A DNA stretch of 64,000 bases from Nonomuraea helvata (GCF_039535785.1 NZ_BAAAXV010000012.1:713571-777570), one strand, 5' to 3'; positions 34,056 through 43,393 are shown, counted from the first letter of the stretch. Numbers and translations are program-made. The notes: generated by a model not told the origin, from the letters alone.

Positions 34056-34275
34056 CTACGTGTGTCGTGCGCTCACGAAGGCGACGACCTCGGCCGCGAA
34101 CCCGCTCGGGCTCCTCAAGGTGACCGAGGTGTCCGCTGCGCTCCAGGATCAGCAGGCGCGAGGCCGGAATCAGCCGGTGCAGCTCTTCGGCCGATGTCCA
34201 CGTCCGGGTGGCTGCGGCAGGCCTGGCGTAGACATGCGTGGGATCTCGAGCACTGATGATCACTACTCCCCGCAT
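34056..34275 (-). pseudogene. Alpha/beta-hydrolase C-terminal fragment, frameshifted
   Basis: The frame reads 'SAEELHRLIPASRLLILERS' then 'GHLGHLEEPE', which holds the catalytic His of alpha/beta hydrolases (S-G-H). After a single-base shift it resumes as 'FAAEVVAFVSARHT' and a proper stop at 34056. Upstream there is no lid, Ser nucleophile or Asp region. Remnant of a gene whose 5' part is gone. Confidence 0.7.
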
Positions 34276-34436
34276 CAGTTATGAATCTGTTACCGCCGGA
34301 AGGTGATGGGAGCGCCGCCGTGGGGGATAGTGGATCTCGAAGTCCAGCAGAGGGCTTCCTCTCACGCGAACCAAGGCGTGCCTCTGCATGGGCTTTTTTC
34401 CATGGACGGGGCAGCCATCACATCCGGGAGAAGCAC

Positions 34437-35210
34437 GTGCCCGTCCTGACCCCCACCTCCGACCAGCTCACCGCTGAAGACCTCCTGACCCGCCTGGCCG
34501 ACCCGAACATCTCCGACCTGGACGCGGCGCGCATCCGTGAGCGTCTGGTGGACATGCATGAAGGACTGGTGACCGAGATCACCCGCCGCTACCGCTACCG
34601 CGGCGAGTCCATGGACGACCTGCGCCAGGCCGCCTACGTGGGGCTGATGAAGGCAGTCAACGGCTACGACCCGACGCTCGGACACGAGTTCAGGGGATAC
34701 GCCATGGTCACCATGCTGGGCGAGGTCAAGCGGCACTTCCGCGACCGCACCTGGGCTGTCCGGGTGCCGCGCGTCTACCAGGAACGCCGCATCGAGATCA
34801 ACAAGGCCACGGCCGAGCTGACGCAGGTCCTCGGCCACTCGCCGACCGTCGCCGAACTGGCCGCCAAGCTGGGCATCTCCGAGGAGGACGTGCTGCTGGC
34901 GATGGAGGCCTCCACCGCCTACTCGGCGCTGTCGCTGGACGCGCCGGTCGGCGGCGGCGACGAGGACGCGGCCGAGCTGGGCGACCTGCTGTCCGCGCCG
35001 GACCAGTCGCTCGACACACTGCTCGACGCGCACGCGATCAAGCCGCTCATCGACGCCCTACCGGTTCGGGAGAAGAACATCCTGCTGATGCGTTTCTACG
35101 GCAACATGACCCAGTCGGAGATCGCCAAGGAGTTCGGGATCTCGCAGATGCACGTCTCGCGCATCCTGCGTGCCGTGCTCGCCAAGCTACGCACCGCGTT
35201 GACGGCCTGA
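34437..35210 (+). CDS. SigB/SigF-type alternative sigma factor
   Basis: 257 residues from a GTG with GGGAG upstream. Region 2: 'YRYRGESMDDLRQAAYVGLM' and 'GHEFRGYAMVTMLGEVKRHF'; 'RDRTWAVRVPRVYQER' between 2 and 3; region 3 'LTQVLGHSPTVAELAAKLGI'; region 4 'LPVREKNILLMRFYGNMTQS' and 'ISQMHVSRILRAVLAKL'. This is group 3 (general or envelope stress/development). No anti-sigma factor or antagonist gene is adjacent, which is unusual since members are often paired with one. Confidence 0.95.
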   Translation: MPVLTPTSDQLTAEDLLTRLADPNISDLDAARIRERLVDMHEGLVTEITRRYRYRGESMDDLRQAAYVGLMKAVNGYDPTLGHEFRGYAMVTMLGEVKRHFRDRTWAVRVPRVYQERRIEINKATAELTQVLGHSPTVAELAAKLGISEEDVLLAMEASTAYSALSLDAPVGGGDEDAAELGDLLSAPDQSLDTLLDAHAIKPLIDALPVREKNILLMRFYGNMTQSEIAKEFGISQMHVSRILRAVLAKLRTALTA

Positions 35211-35253
35211 TCCTCGGCCCTGGCCGCCGAGCGGAACGTGCGGGCTGGTCCGG

Positions 35254-36726
35254 TCACCCGGCCGCGACCGTCCAGAGATGGACGGGTGGGCCGGCGTCGA
35301 CGTCCCGGCCTGCGGCGGCGAGGTGATGGCCGTCGACGAAGACGACGGCGGCCATGGACTCCTGCACGCCGCGCAGTCGTTGCAGGTGCCGGCCGGTGCC
35401 GACCTCCCAGGTGTGGACGTCGCCGTTGTCGTGTGCCGAGGCCAGCAGCGTCGCGTCGGGTGAGAAGGCCAGGTCCGTGGGTTTTCCGGGAGCTGACGCA
35501 TCGGCGGACGGCGGCTCGAACGTCCGCCCGGCGGCGAAACCGTCGTCTCGCCGATGCCACAGCCGGATGTGACCCGACTTCTGGTCCGCGGTCGCCATGA
35601 TGCGGCCATCGGAGGACCACGCCAGGCAGGCGCATATCCGCGGGGCGGCGCGGATCAACTCCGGATCCCGCCGCAGTGACCCGTCGGACGCGTCCACCAG
35701 CGCGACGCCCTTGACGCCGACGTTGCCGGTCAACGCCAGCAGCGTCCCGTCGCTGCTGAACCGCAGGCCGGACGCCGGGCGCTCCAGCCGCCACAGCTCC
35801 TGTCCGGTGGCGACAGCGCGCGCTTGGACGAACCCGTCGCAGACGGCGACCATGACGGCCCCGTCAGGCGAGACCGCGATGGCGCGAGCGTTCGGAATGC
35901 CCAGGTCGTGGTGCGTACCGCCGGGCAGTTCGACGCGCAGCAGCCTCTTGTGGTCGGTCACCAGCAGCGTCCGGCCGTCCGCCGAGATCGCGGCGTCGCG
36001 GTAGTTCGCCTCGTGCGCGGTGGCCAGGAGCTCACGATCGTCGTTCAGGTCCCAGGCGAACAGCTCACCGTGGGAGCCGCACGCCATCAGCAGCCTCGCG
36101 TCGGACGCGTACGCCAGCGCGGTGATCTGGTAGGCGCCCTTCGACCCGAGCGTGACGACGTCACCGATGGGCTCGGGGACGTCCAGGTAGCGCTCCAGAC
36201 CCGCGACGGCGGCGGGCGGGTTGAGCCGTCGCGCGTTCTCCAGCCGACTTCGATCGCTCTGGTCGCCCTGGAGCACGGTGACGATCACCCGGTCGCGTTC
36301 GGCGCCCTGGCCGAAGAATCCCTCCGCGTCCAGGAGGGCCAGCGCACGAAAGCACGCCTCGAAGCGGGCGTCCACCTCGGCATCGAGGGCGTCATCATCG
36401 CGCTGCCAGGGGTCACCACGGCTTTCGAGCAGCTCAAGAACACCGGCGAAGTGCTCCTCCCCCAGCATGTGGTGCGGCCAGTCCGCCGGATTCCAGCGAA
36501 GATCATCCGCCTGCTCCGCCACGGTGCCCCCGAACTCGTCGGCGTACCGTCGCGCCACCCGCCGCAACCCCTCCTCAGAGCCGCAGGTCGGCAGGATGTA
36601 GGCGGCGAACGCATCTGTATACAGCGCGTAACAGTAGAACGACTCATCCGAGTTCAGCTCACGCGCCTGGGTGAAGGCGGCGCGAGTGGCGGTGAGCAGA
36701 CGAGTCACCAGATCCTCGATCGTCAT
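35254..36726 (-). CDS. DUF4303-like domain fused to a WD40-type beta-propeller
   Basis: 490 residues. Residues ~1-170 resemble DUF4303: 'LLTATRAAFTQARELNSDE', 'YCYALYTDAFAAYILPTCGS' and 'RRYADEFGG'. Residues ~185-490 form a seven-unit propeller with degenerate WD40 blades ('SADGRTLLVTDHKRLLRVEL', 'SPDATLLASAHDNGDVHTW'). The propeller should be a protein- or ligand-binding platform; no catalytic site is seen. Monocistronic and convergent with the sigma factor gene. One of three propeller proteins in the window. Confidence 0.8.
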   Translation of the reverse strand: MTIEDLVTRLLTATRAAFTQARELNSDESFYCYALYTDAFAAYILPTCGSEEGLRRVARRYADEFGGTVAEQADDLRWNPADWPHHMLGEEHFAGVLELLESRGDPWQRDDDALDAEVDARFEACFRALALLDAEGFFGQGAERDRVIVTVLQGDQSDRSRLENARRLNPPAAVAGLERYLDVPEPIGDVVTLGSKGAYQITALAYASDARLLMACGSHGELFAWDLNDDRELLATAHEANYRDAAISADGRTLLVTDHKRLLRVELPGGTHHDLGIPNARAIAVSPDGAVMVAVCDGFVQARAVATGQELWRLERPASGLRFSSDGTLLALTGNVGVKGVALVDASDGSLRRDPELIRAAPRICACLAWSSDGRIMATADQKSGHIRLWHRRDDGFAAGRTFEPPSADASAPGKPTDLAFSPDATLLASAHDNGDVHTWEVGTGRHLQRLRGVQESMAAVVFVDGHHLAAAGRDVDAGPPVHLWTVAAG

Positions 36727-36895
36727 GCCGCGATCCTTTCAAACCGTCTGAGCTCAATGAGTTGCCGGCGGATGGTGAGGGCTGTCCAGGCGCCTATGGA
36801 CCGATCAGCTCTGTGCGGTTATGTTGCGAGGGCGCAAGGCAAACTGTCAGGCCGACGCCAGGGAGCACCAGGACATCGTCTGAGAGGACCCACGC

Positions 36896-38710
36896 ATGTG
36901 CGGCATCGCCGGATGGGTGGACTTCGACCGCGATCTGACCGACGAGCGCGCCACCGCCCTCGCCATGACCGAGACCATGAGCTGCCGGGGCCCGGACGAC
37001 CAGGGCCTCCACCTCGGCCGCCACGCCGCGCTCGGCAACCGCAGGCTGGCCGTCATCGACGTCGAGGGCGGCCACATGCCCATGACGGCCGACGGGCTGG
37101 CCGTCATCACCTACAGCGGCGAGGTCTACAACTTCGGTGAACTGCGCGCCGAGCTGGCCGCCAAAGGCCACCGCTTCCGTACCAGGAGTGACACCGAGGT
37201 CGTGCTGCACGGCTACCTGGAGTGGGGCGAGGCCGTCGTCGACCGGCTCAACGGCATGTACGCCTTCGCTCTCTGGGACGAGCGCACCCAGGAACTCCTC
37301 CTGATCCGCGACCGTATGGGTATCAAGCCCCTTTACTACTATCCCCTCCCCCACGGCGTGCTGTTCGGCTCCGAGCCCAAGGCGATCCTGGCCAATCCGC
37401 TGGCCCCGCCCGTGGTGGACATCGACGGCCTGCGCCAGCTCCTCAGCCTGGCGAGCCTCCGGCAGCGGCCGGTCTACAAGGGCATGTACGAACTGCCTCC
37501 GGGCCACCTGCTGCGCGTCAGCAGGCAGGGCACCCGGCTGCGCCGCTACTGGGCGCTGGAAGCCCGCGAGCACACCGACGACCTCGACACGACCGTACGC
37601 ACGGTGCGCGAGCTGCTCGAAGACATCGTCAGCAGGCAGCTCGTCTCCGATGTCCCGCTCTGCAGCCTGCTCTCCGGCGGCCTCGACTCCAGCATCGTCA
37701 CCGCGCTGGCCGCCAAGCGCGGGCGGATCCGCTCGTTCGCCGTGGACTACGCGGGTTACGCGGAGAACTTCCAGGCCGACGAGCTGCGCGGCGACCCGGA
37801 CGCGCCGTTCGTGCGGATGCTGGCCGAGCACGTCGGCTCCGACCACACCGACATCGTCCTCGGGCCGGACGAGCTGGCCGACCCGAGCCTGCGCGCCGCC
37901 GTCGTGCGTGCCTGGGACGTGCCCCACTTCGTCGGCGACATGAACTCATCGCTCTACATGCTGTTCCGCGCGATCCGCGAACACTCCACAGTGGCGCTGT
38001 CGGGTGAGTCCGCCGACGAGGTGTTCGGCGGGTACGCCTGGTTCCACCTGCCGGAGGCGGTGCAGGCCGACACCTTCCCGTGGTTGGCCATGGTGATGCG
38101 CGAGCATCAGCCGACCGACATCCTGGACACGTCGCTGTTACGCCGGCTCGACATGGACACCTATACGGCCGATGGCTACCGTACGGCGCTGGGCGAGGTG
38201 CCCCACCTGGACGAGCAGGACGAGCGCGAGCGGCGCATGCGCGAGATCTGCTACCTGCACCTCACTCGCTTCCTGCCTTTCCTGCTCGACCGCAAGGACC
38301 GGATGAGCATGGCCGTCGGGCTGGAGGTGCGGGTGCCGTTCTGCGACCACCGCCTGGTCGAGTACGTCTTCAACACCCCGTGGTCCATGAAGACGTTCGA
38401 CGGCAGGGAGAAGAGCCTGCTGCGCGCGGCCGGGGCCGACCTGCTGCCCGAGCCGATCCTGCGCCGCGTCAAGGCCCCGTACCCGGTGACCCAGGACGTG
38501 GGCTATGAGCAGGCGCTCCGCGCGGCGCTGCGCGAGGTCGCCAGCGACAAGGAGTCCCCGGTGCTGCCGCTCCTCGACCCGGCCGCCGTCCGTGCGGCCG
38601 TCACGGACCCGTCCGAGAAGGTGACCACCACGATGACGCGGTTCGGCCTGGAGCTGGCGCTGGATCTGAACGTCTGGCTGACCGACTACGGCGTCCGTCT
38701 GGACCTGTAG
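36896..38710 (+). CDS. asnB: Asparagine synthase, glutamine-hydrolysing
   Basis: 604 residues. AsnB amidates aspartate with glutamine-derived ammonia and ATP. The N-terminal glutaminase begins 'MCGIAGWVDFDRD' with the catalytic Cys2 exposed after Met removal, plus 'NRRLAVIDVEGGHMPM' and 'TYSGEVYNFGELR'. The synthetase domain has the pyrophosphate loop 'LCSLLSGGLDSSIVTALAA' and 'SGESADEVFGGYAWF'. ATG with GAGAGGA upstream. Relatives also modify peptide or glycopeptide scaffolds, but here it stands alone with a terminator behind it, favouring plain amino-acid metabolism. Confidence 0.95.
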   Translation: MCGIAGWVDFDRDLTDERATALAMTETMSCRGPDDQGLHLGRHAALGNRRLAVIDVEGGHMPMTADGLAVITYSGEVYNFGELRAELAAKGHRFRTRSDTEVVLHGYLEWGEAVVDRLNGMYAFALWDERTQELLLIRDRMGIKPLYYYPLPHGVLFGSEPKAILANPLAPPVVDIDGLRQLLSLASLRQRPVYKGMYELPPGHLLRVSRQGTRLRRYWALEAREHTDDLDTTVRTVRELLEDIVSRQLVSDVPLCSLLSGGLDSSIVTALAAKRGRIRSFAVDYAGYAENFQADELRGDPDAPFVRMLAEHVGSDHTDIVLGPDELADPSLRAAVVRAWDVPHFVGDMNSSLYMLFRAIREHSTVALSGESADEVFGGYAWFHLPEAVQADTFPWLAMVMREHQPTDILDTSLLRRLDMDTYTADGYRTALGEVPHLDEQDERERRMREICYLHLTRFLPFLLDRKDRMSMAVGLEVRVPFCDHRLVEYVFNTPWSMKTFDGREKSLLRAAGADLLPEPILRRVKAPYPVTQDVGYEQALRAALREVASDKESPVLPLLDPAAVRAAVTDPSEKVTTTMTRFGLELALDLNVWLTDYGVRLDL

Positions 38711-38784
38711 GGGGCAGCAGATGTGCGGGCTGGTGCAAGCGGCCACCTGACGCCGGCGCTCGGCGAGCAGCTGGTGCCGCCGTG

Positions 38785-38812
38785 ACAGCGGCCCGGCTCC
38801 TCGGGCCGCTGT
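38785..38812 (+). terminator. Hairpin terminator after asnB
   Basis: Eleven-base perfect stem ACAGCGGCCCG / CGGGCCGCTGT with a six-base loop GCTCCT, 75 bases past the asnB stop. The remaining sequence to 39008 shows nothing recognisable. Confidence 0.8.
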
Positions 38813-39008
38813 ACTGGTACTGGGTCATGCTCCGCGACCGCGGTGGCAGCGGCGCTGCGCGCGTTCGAGGAGGCGGGCTCCGCGAGCCGGCCCAGGTCGA
38901 GATCACCGGCCGCAACTCGTTCCTCGTCATGCTCGCCTTCCTAAACTACAGGCATCGGAACGGACAAGGCCGGCCGCCAGGCTCCACCCATCAGCGTGAG
39001 GAAGAACG

Positions 39009-39467
39009 ATGGCATCGATCGTCTTCGGGACATTCGCCGTCATTGCCGTGATCGTGGGCGTGGTGCTGTTCCTCGTGTTGAGGCGGAAGCCGCACACCCG
39101 GGTCGGGGCGTACGTCAGCGCGACATTCGTCTTCCTGGCCGCAGGGATGCTCGCCATGGGCGCCATCTCGTTCGCGAGCCTGGAATCCACCGCACTGAAG
39201 ACCTTCACTCCGGAGGAGCGCGCCGCCGCGGTGCCGTGCAACGCGGCGGTCCTGAAGGCCGAGCAGACATCCAACAAGCTCAACGGACGCTACATCTGGC
39301 AGCTGCGGCTCCGCGTGATCCCTCAGGCCGGCGACCCCTACCAGATCGAGCGTACGGCCCGGCTCACCTCGTCCATGGGGGAACGCCTGGAGCGGGGGGA
39401 AGTCGTGCTTTCCTGCCTGGTGGCCCCCACCGACCACACCCGGATCGAGATCCCGGCCCTGGCCTGA
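39009..39467 (+). CDS. Small membrane protein with extracytoplasmic domain
   Basis: 152 residues. Two transmembrane helices lie at ~4-24 ('FGTFAVIAVIVGVVLFLVL') and ~34-56, followed by a ~95-residue soluble part with one Cys pair ('AAVPCNAAVLKAEQ', 'EVVLSCLVAPTDH') and a strand-rich pattern. AGGAAG sits six bases before the ATG. No family recognised; function unknown. Confidence 0.75.
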   Translation: MASIVFGTFAVIAVIVGVVLFLVLRRKPHTRVGAYVSATFVFLAAGMLAMGAISFASLESTALKTFTPEERAAAVPCNAAVLKAEQTSNKLNGRYIWQLRLRVIPQAGDPYQIERTARLTSSMGERLERGEVVLSCLVAPTDHTRIEIPALA

Positions 39468-39598
39468 GCCTTCCACGCCGGAGCCGGATGACGCCGCCGG
39501 AGACCTTCCGGGTCGTCCCGATCGGTCGAGGCGACCCGGGAGGCGACTCAACCAGACATGTACACGATGGAGCCGGTCCAGCGCTGGGCGGCGTCCCG

Positions 39599-39766
39599 GT
39601 AGACGCGGAAGAGCTCGGTGTCGAAGCACTCCTTCGTATCCGGCGTGACGCAGAAGGCAGGGGACTCACCGTCCGGACACTCGCTGCGCGTCATGGCGCG
39701 TCTCGACGCACTGTTCGCCGAGCCTTAAGAACCGCTGAGCCACCACCCAGCCAAGTGATCCGACGC
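39599..39766 (+). pseudogene. IS21-type (IstA) transposase N-terminal scrap
   Basis: The frame reads 'EALLRIRRDAEGRGLTVRTL' and 'AARHGASRRTVRRALRTAEP', followed by 'PPSQ'. This is the helix-turn-helix seen at the start of IS21 IstA proteins in actinomycetes, where it precedes P-P-P-R-K. No start codon, catalytic core or istB follows. The rest of 39468-39819 holds nothing else recognised. Confidence 0.5.
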
Positions 39767-39819
39767 CGCCCTCCTCAGGCCATCAAACCCTTCAGCGCAG
39801 CCTGACAGAATCGTGACCC

Positions 39820-40401
39820 ATGATCGACGATTTCGCGAAAGACAACCTGCACGCGAGACTGCGGCGGGACCGCAAGGCGTTGCTCTGGAAACTCGACGGC
39901 TTGTCCGAATACGACGCCCGCCGACCTTTGACAGCGACCGGGACCAACCTCCTCGGCCTGGTCAAACACGTGGCCACCGTCGAGGCCAGGTACTTCGGCG
40001 AGGTCTTCGACCGCCCTTCCCCGGAACCGCTGCCCCGGTGGCAGGACTCCGACGGCAGCCACTGGGCGACCGAGGACGAGACCCGCGATCAGATCATCGG
40101 GTTCTACCGGCGCACGTGGGAACACTCGGACGCGACGATCAACGAGCTTCCCCTCGACGCCCCCGGCCACGTGCCGTGGTGGCCGGAGTCAACGCCGGCC
40201 TGGCACACGAACCTGTTCGCCATCATGGTCCATGTCCTCGGCGAGTCCACCCGGCATGCCGGGCACGCCGATATCCTGCGCGAGGGCCTCGACGGCCGGA
40301 CCGGGTTGCGCCCCGAATACGAGGAGCAGATCGACGAGGAAGCCCGTGCAGCCTACTGCGCGAAGATCGAGCAGGCCGCCAGGGCGGCCCGCACCAATTA
40401 A
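39820..40401 (+). CDS. DinB/DUF664-family protein
   Basis: 193 residues forming the DinB four-helix bundle: 'LLWKLDGLSEYDARRPLTAT', 'LLGLVKHVATVEARYFGEVF' with the first metal His, and 'IMVHVLGESTRHAGHADILR' with the second and third. This metal triad is complete. Relatives act as thiol-dependent (mycothiol or bacillithiol) transferases. Monocistronic with a terminator 20 bases downstream. A broken relative lies near 49.8 kb. Confidence 0.9.
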   Translation: MIDDFAKDNLHARLRRDRKALLWKLDGLSEYDARRPLTATGTNLLGLVKHVATVEARYFGEVFDRPSPEPLPRWQDSDGSHWATEDETRDQIIGFYRRTWEHSDATINELPLDAPGHVPWWPESTPAWHTNLFAIMVHVLGESTRHAGHADILREGLDGRTGLRPEYEEQIDEEARAAYCAKIEQAARAARTN

Positions 40402-40419
40402 GCTAACCACAATCGCGCC

Positions 40420-40450
40420 ACCGTGGCCCTGTCAAGGGCGGGGCCACGGT
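40420..40450 (+). terminator. Hairpin terminator after the DinB gene
   Basis: Ten-base perfect stem ACCGTGGCCC / GGGCCACGGT around an 11-base loop, 18 bases past the stop. Confidence 0.8.
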
Positions 40451-40827
40451 TCACCTCCGAGCAAGATCACTTAAACGCCACATGTCGGAGTGCTGCGGCG
40501 CGCCCTCAACGACCTCGAGGCGTTCTCCGCACGCTCGGTTCTTCTTGGGACCGGGCTACGTTCGGCCAACTTGGCCTACGCGAAAGAAGAGATCATCGTC
40601 CTCTGACCTGCTGGAAGGGTCCTCCAACCCTAGGTCGCTGGTGTTAAGCGGTCGATCCCGGCCGGTTGAATCTCGATCGCGATCTGCTGAGCCGGGCCTG
40701 TGATCGAGCTTGGGTGGCCCGGCCTTTGCGGGGTTCGGGTCAGCCCTGCTCTGCCGAGTTATCCACAGGGGTTCCGAAGGGTGTCCGCTGGCCTTCCGTA
40801 ACCGTGGCGTGCGGTTGTTCTCCCTGG

Positions 40828-42468
40828 TCAGGCCATTGTCGCTGCCCATCGCCCGGTTGAGGTGGAAGTAACGCCGAGCACCGCCAGGCGTGCCAGGTTG
40901 ACAGCGGCGGCCAGCAAAGAAAAGTCCGCGTCGACTTTGGCGGTGCCGCGCATGCGGGCGCGGCGTCCGCCATGCCGTCGCCGCATCAGATGCGCGATCT
41001 TGCGTTCGACCTTGGGCCGGGTGGCGCGGTATCGGGCCAGCCAGCCGGGATCGGCACTGTTGGCCCGGCCCCGGGCCAAGTGTGCCTCGTGCGGGCTGAG
41101 GTTGATGTCGCGGCCGTCCTTGGCGGTGGTGCACCGCTCCCGGAGCGGGCATCCCGCGCATGCGGAGCCGAAGGCCGCCACGCCACTGCCATTGCGATGC
41201 CAGCGGATCTCCTTGACGATCTGGTTCGGGCAGATCACCCGCCCGGCCTCCAGATCGACGGTGAAGGCATCCTTGGTGAAGCGACCTCCGGGCGCGCTGG
41301 AGGGCTGCGTCTTGACCATCGCCTCGATTTGCGCCCGGTCGAGCTTGGCAAGCATCGGCCCGGTGCCGTAGGCGGCATCACCATAAACCTCGGCCTGCTC
41401 GGCCTGCTCGGCCTGCTCGGCCTGCTCGGCCTGCTCGGCCTGCTCGGCGTGCTCGGCCTGCTCGGCCTGCTCGGCCTGCTCGGACAGGAGGTCAGCCAGG
41501 AGTTCGGCGGCCGGTTCGGCATCGCCCACGTTGCCTGCCGTCACCCGGGTGGCAGTGATGATCTCGCTGTCGGGGTCTTCGGCGATGTGGCCTTTGTATC
41601 CGTCGAACGAGCGCTCCACCGTCTTGCGGCCGTGTCGCGCCTCGGCATCGACGGTGGAGATGACACGGTCCTTGGCCACCTTGCGGGCGATCCGAAACAC
41701 CCCGTCCTCGCCGTGCTGCAGGTCCTGGCCGAGCACGGTGGCCAGCAATCGTGCCGCCTGATCGACCTCCTCAGCCACCTTCCGTCCGTCCAGCACGGCT
41801 AGCAGCGCGAACCCATCGCGGGCCCGCGAGTCGATCAGCGCCTCCCGCTCCGCTTGTTCGGTCCAGTCGATGACCGGCTTACCGAGATCGGTGTAGGCGT
41901 CCCCGCTGGAGATCACCGCCCGCAGCGCGACCCGCAACTCCCGGTCGGAGGCGCGCAGCACGCCCCGGATCGCCGAGCGGATCAGCGTGATGGTGTCCTG
42001 GGTGGCCACCGCGTCATAGATCGGTGCCGAGTCCAGCACCCGCTTGCGGCCGATCAGCCCGGCCCGGGCGGCCACCTCCACGGTCCGCTCGAAGATCCGG
42101 TCTGGCCGGTCGGAGGCGGCCAGCCGGGCCCGCATGTCCACCAGCACGGTGTGCACGAACCCTGGATGGTCGAAGTCCAGCCCGCCGGCGGCGTACTTCC
42201 ACCGCACATCGAAGGCGAACCGATCCACCGCCTCGCGATCCGACAGCCCCTCCAGCCGCTGCAGCACCATCACCACCGCCACGATCATCGGCGGCACCGA
42301 CCGGCGCCCATCCTCAGCGAACAGGTCGGCGAACATCTCGTCCGGAAACAGATTCCGGCACTCACGGTGCAGCACCGTGTAGATCGAGTTCGGCGCCAGC
42401 CGACCCTCGACAAAACTCACCGTGGAGGACAGCAACCCCGGCTGCATCGGAGTCTGGCCCACTGCCAT
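40828..42468 (-). CDS. IS1182-family transposase
   Basis: 546 residues from an ATG with GGGGAGAG upstream. The N-terminal domain has 'LAPNSIYTVLHRECRNLFPD' and 'RRSVPPMIVAVVMVLQRLEG'; the DDE core includes 'KRVLDSAPIYDAVATQDT', 'VYGDAAYGTGPMLA' (second Asp) and a C-terminal Cys cluster 'SACAGCPLRERCTTAKDGRD' with 'NLSPHEAHLARGRA'. A 30-residue run of E-Q-A triplets, from ten 9-bp repeats, is inserted just before the 'VYGDAAYG' motif and is not part of the fold. Confidence 0.93.
   Translation of the reverse strand: MAVGQTPMQPGLLSSTVSFVEGRLAPNSIYTVLHRECRNLFPDEMFADLFAEDGRRSVPPMIVAVVMVLQRLEGLSDREAVDRFAFDVRWKYAAGGLDFDHPGFVHTVLVDMRARLAASDRPDRIFERTVEVAARAGLIGRKRVLDSAPIYDAVATQDTITLIRSAIRGVLRASDRELRVALRAVISSGDAYTDLGKPVIDWTEQAEREALIDSRARDGFALLAVLDGRKVAEEVDQAARLLATVLGQDLQHGEDGVFRIARKVAKDRVISTVDAEARHGRKTVERSFDGYKGHIAEDPDSEIITATRVTAGNVGDAEPAAELLADLLSEQAEQAEQAEHAEQAEQAEQAEQAEQAEQAEVYGDAAYGTGPMLAKLDRAQIEAMVKTQPSSAPGGRFTKDAFTVDLEAGRVICPNQIVKEIRWHRNGSGVAAFGSACAGCPLRERCTTAKDGRDINLSPHEAHLARGRANSADPGWLARYRATRPKVERKIAHLMRRRHGGRRARMRGTAKVDADFSLLAAAVNLARLAVLGVTSTSTGRWAATMA
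41392..41481. repeat. Ten-unit 9-bp tandem repeat inside the transposase gene
   Basis: Ten head-to-tail copies of GGCCTGCTC (plus strand), nine identical and one with a single change (GGCGTGCTC at 41446). On the coding strand each unit adds Glu-Gln-Ala (one Glu-His-Ala). Length is a multiple of three so copy changes keep the frame. Confidence 0.95.
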
Positions 42469-42695
42469 CGCTCGGTCTCTCCCCGCTCCCGGTGACCAAC
42501 ACCGATCACCATGGCACAACAGGCGAGACCGACGCGAGATAGATCAAAAAACACCAGTCACCTAGATAACTATCGCGCTCGCTCCGTCACTCAAACTTCG
42601 ATGGCACACGCTAACCTTCGCTGTCACAGGACACCTGCTCGCCGACCTCGACGTCCGCCGGCTGCGCCTTCTCCTGACGCGGGTTGCCCGAACCG

Positions 42696-43313
42696 CTACG
42701 TGGCCAGCGCGCCGAGGTGGGTGCGCACGACTTCCAGGCAGTCGTACGCACCCACCAGCTCGGGATGCAGTACGGCGTTCATGGCGAGGCCATCGACGAG
42801 CGCCGACAGCCGCTCGGTCTCCACGTCGAGCCGCAGCCCCCGCCGCAGGGCGCCCCTCGCCTCCAGGCGTTCGAGCACGTGGCCGACGAACTCGCGCGTG
42901 CCCACCGCCACCTGCGAGGCCAGGTCTCGCAACGCGGGGTCGGTTCTGGAGGCGGCGGCGAAGTCGAGAAACACCGTGACTTCGCCGCGACGCCGCTCGT
43001 CAAGGGGCAGCAGCTCACCCAGCAACCGCGCGCACAGCTCCAGCAGCTCCTGCGCGGACAGCACTGCCAGGTCGCCCGCCTCCTCGATCGCCGCCCGCAA
43101 CCGCTCGGCCACCCGTTCGATCATCGAGCCCATCGCGAAGCGCATCAGCTCCTCCTGCGTGGCGAAGTAGTGACGCAGGGAGCCGATGTTGAGCTGGGCC
43201 TCGGCGGCGACAGTGCGCAGAGACGCGCGTTGCAGGCCGTCACGCACGACGACCCTGAAGAGTGCGTCCACCACCTCACGACGGCGTTCGACGGGATCGA
43301 CTATTTTCGGCAT
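42696..43313 (-). CDS. TetR-family transcriptional regulator
   Basis: 205 residues. HTH: 'RREVVDALFRVVVRDGLQRA', 'LRTVAAEAQLNIGSLRHYFA' and 'TQEELMRFAMGSM'; the remainder is a helical TetR_C ligand domain of the BetI-like group. It is divergent from the secreted deiminase-like gene, and two near-identical palindromes lie between them, so it very likely represses that gene and itself. Confidence 0.92.
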   Translation of the reverse strand: MPKIVDPVERRREVVDALFRVVVRDGLQRASLRTVAAEAQLNIGSLRHYFATQEELMRFAMGSMIERVAERLRAAIEEAGDLAVLSAQELLELCARLLGELLPLDERRRGEVTVFLDFAAASRTDPALRDLASQVAVGTREFVGHVLERLEARGALRRGLRLDVETERLSALVDGLAMNAVLHPELVGAYDCLEVVRTHLGALAT

Positions 43314-43323
43314 GGCATTTTTA

Positions 43324-43364
43324 TATCACACCTGTGATACTTTGGATTTATCCCAGCCGTGATA
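43324..43364. promoter_or_regulatory. Twin TetR operators in the deiminase promoter
   Basis: Two 16-base elements of the same design: TATCACACCTGTGATA (43324-43339) and TATCCCAGCCGTGATA (43349-43364), 25 bases apart. Both have TATC at one end and GATA at the other in an AT-rich divergent promoter. Repeated palindromes next to a TetR gene are the classical operator layout. Confidence 0.75.
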
Positions 43365-43393
43365 AATCCCTCGAGCAGAGTGAGGAAGCCCAG

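Larger units (their letters stand above)
40630..42565. mobile_element. IS1182-type insertion sequence (~1.93 kb)
   Basis: Bounded by CTAG at 40630-40633 and CTAG at 42562-42565, read as a four-base palindromic target duplication. Just inside, the ends GTCGCTGGTGTT (left) and GTGACTGGTGTT (right, reverse complement) match at 10 of 12 bases and continue imperfectly for about 12 more. A single full-length transposase fills the element. With intact ends, duplication and frame it may be active. Confidence 0.8.
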
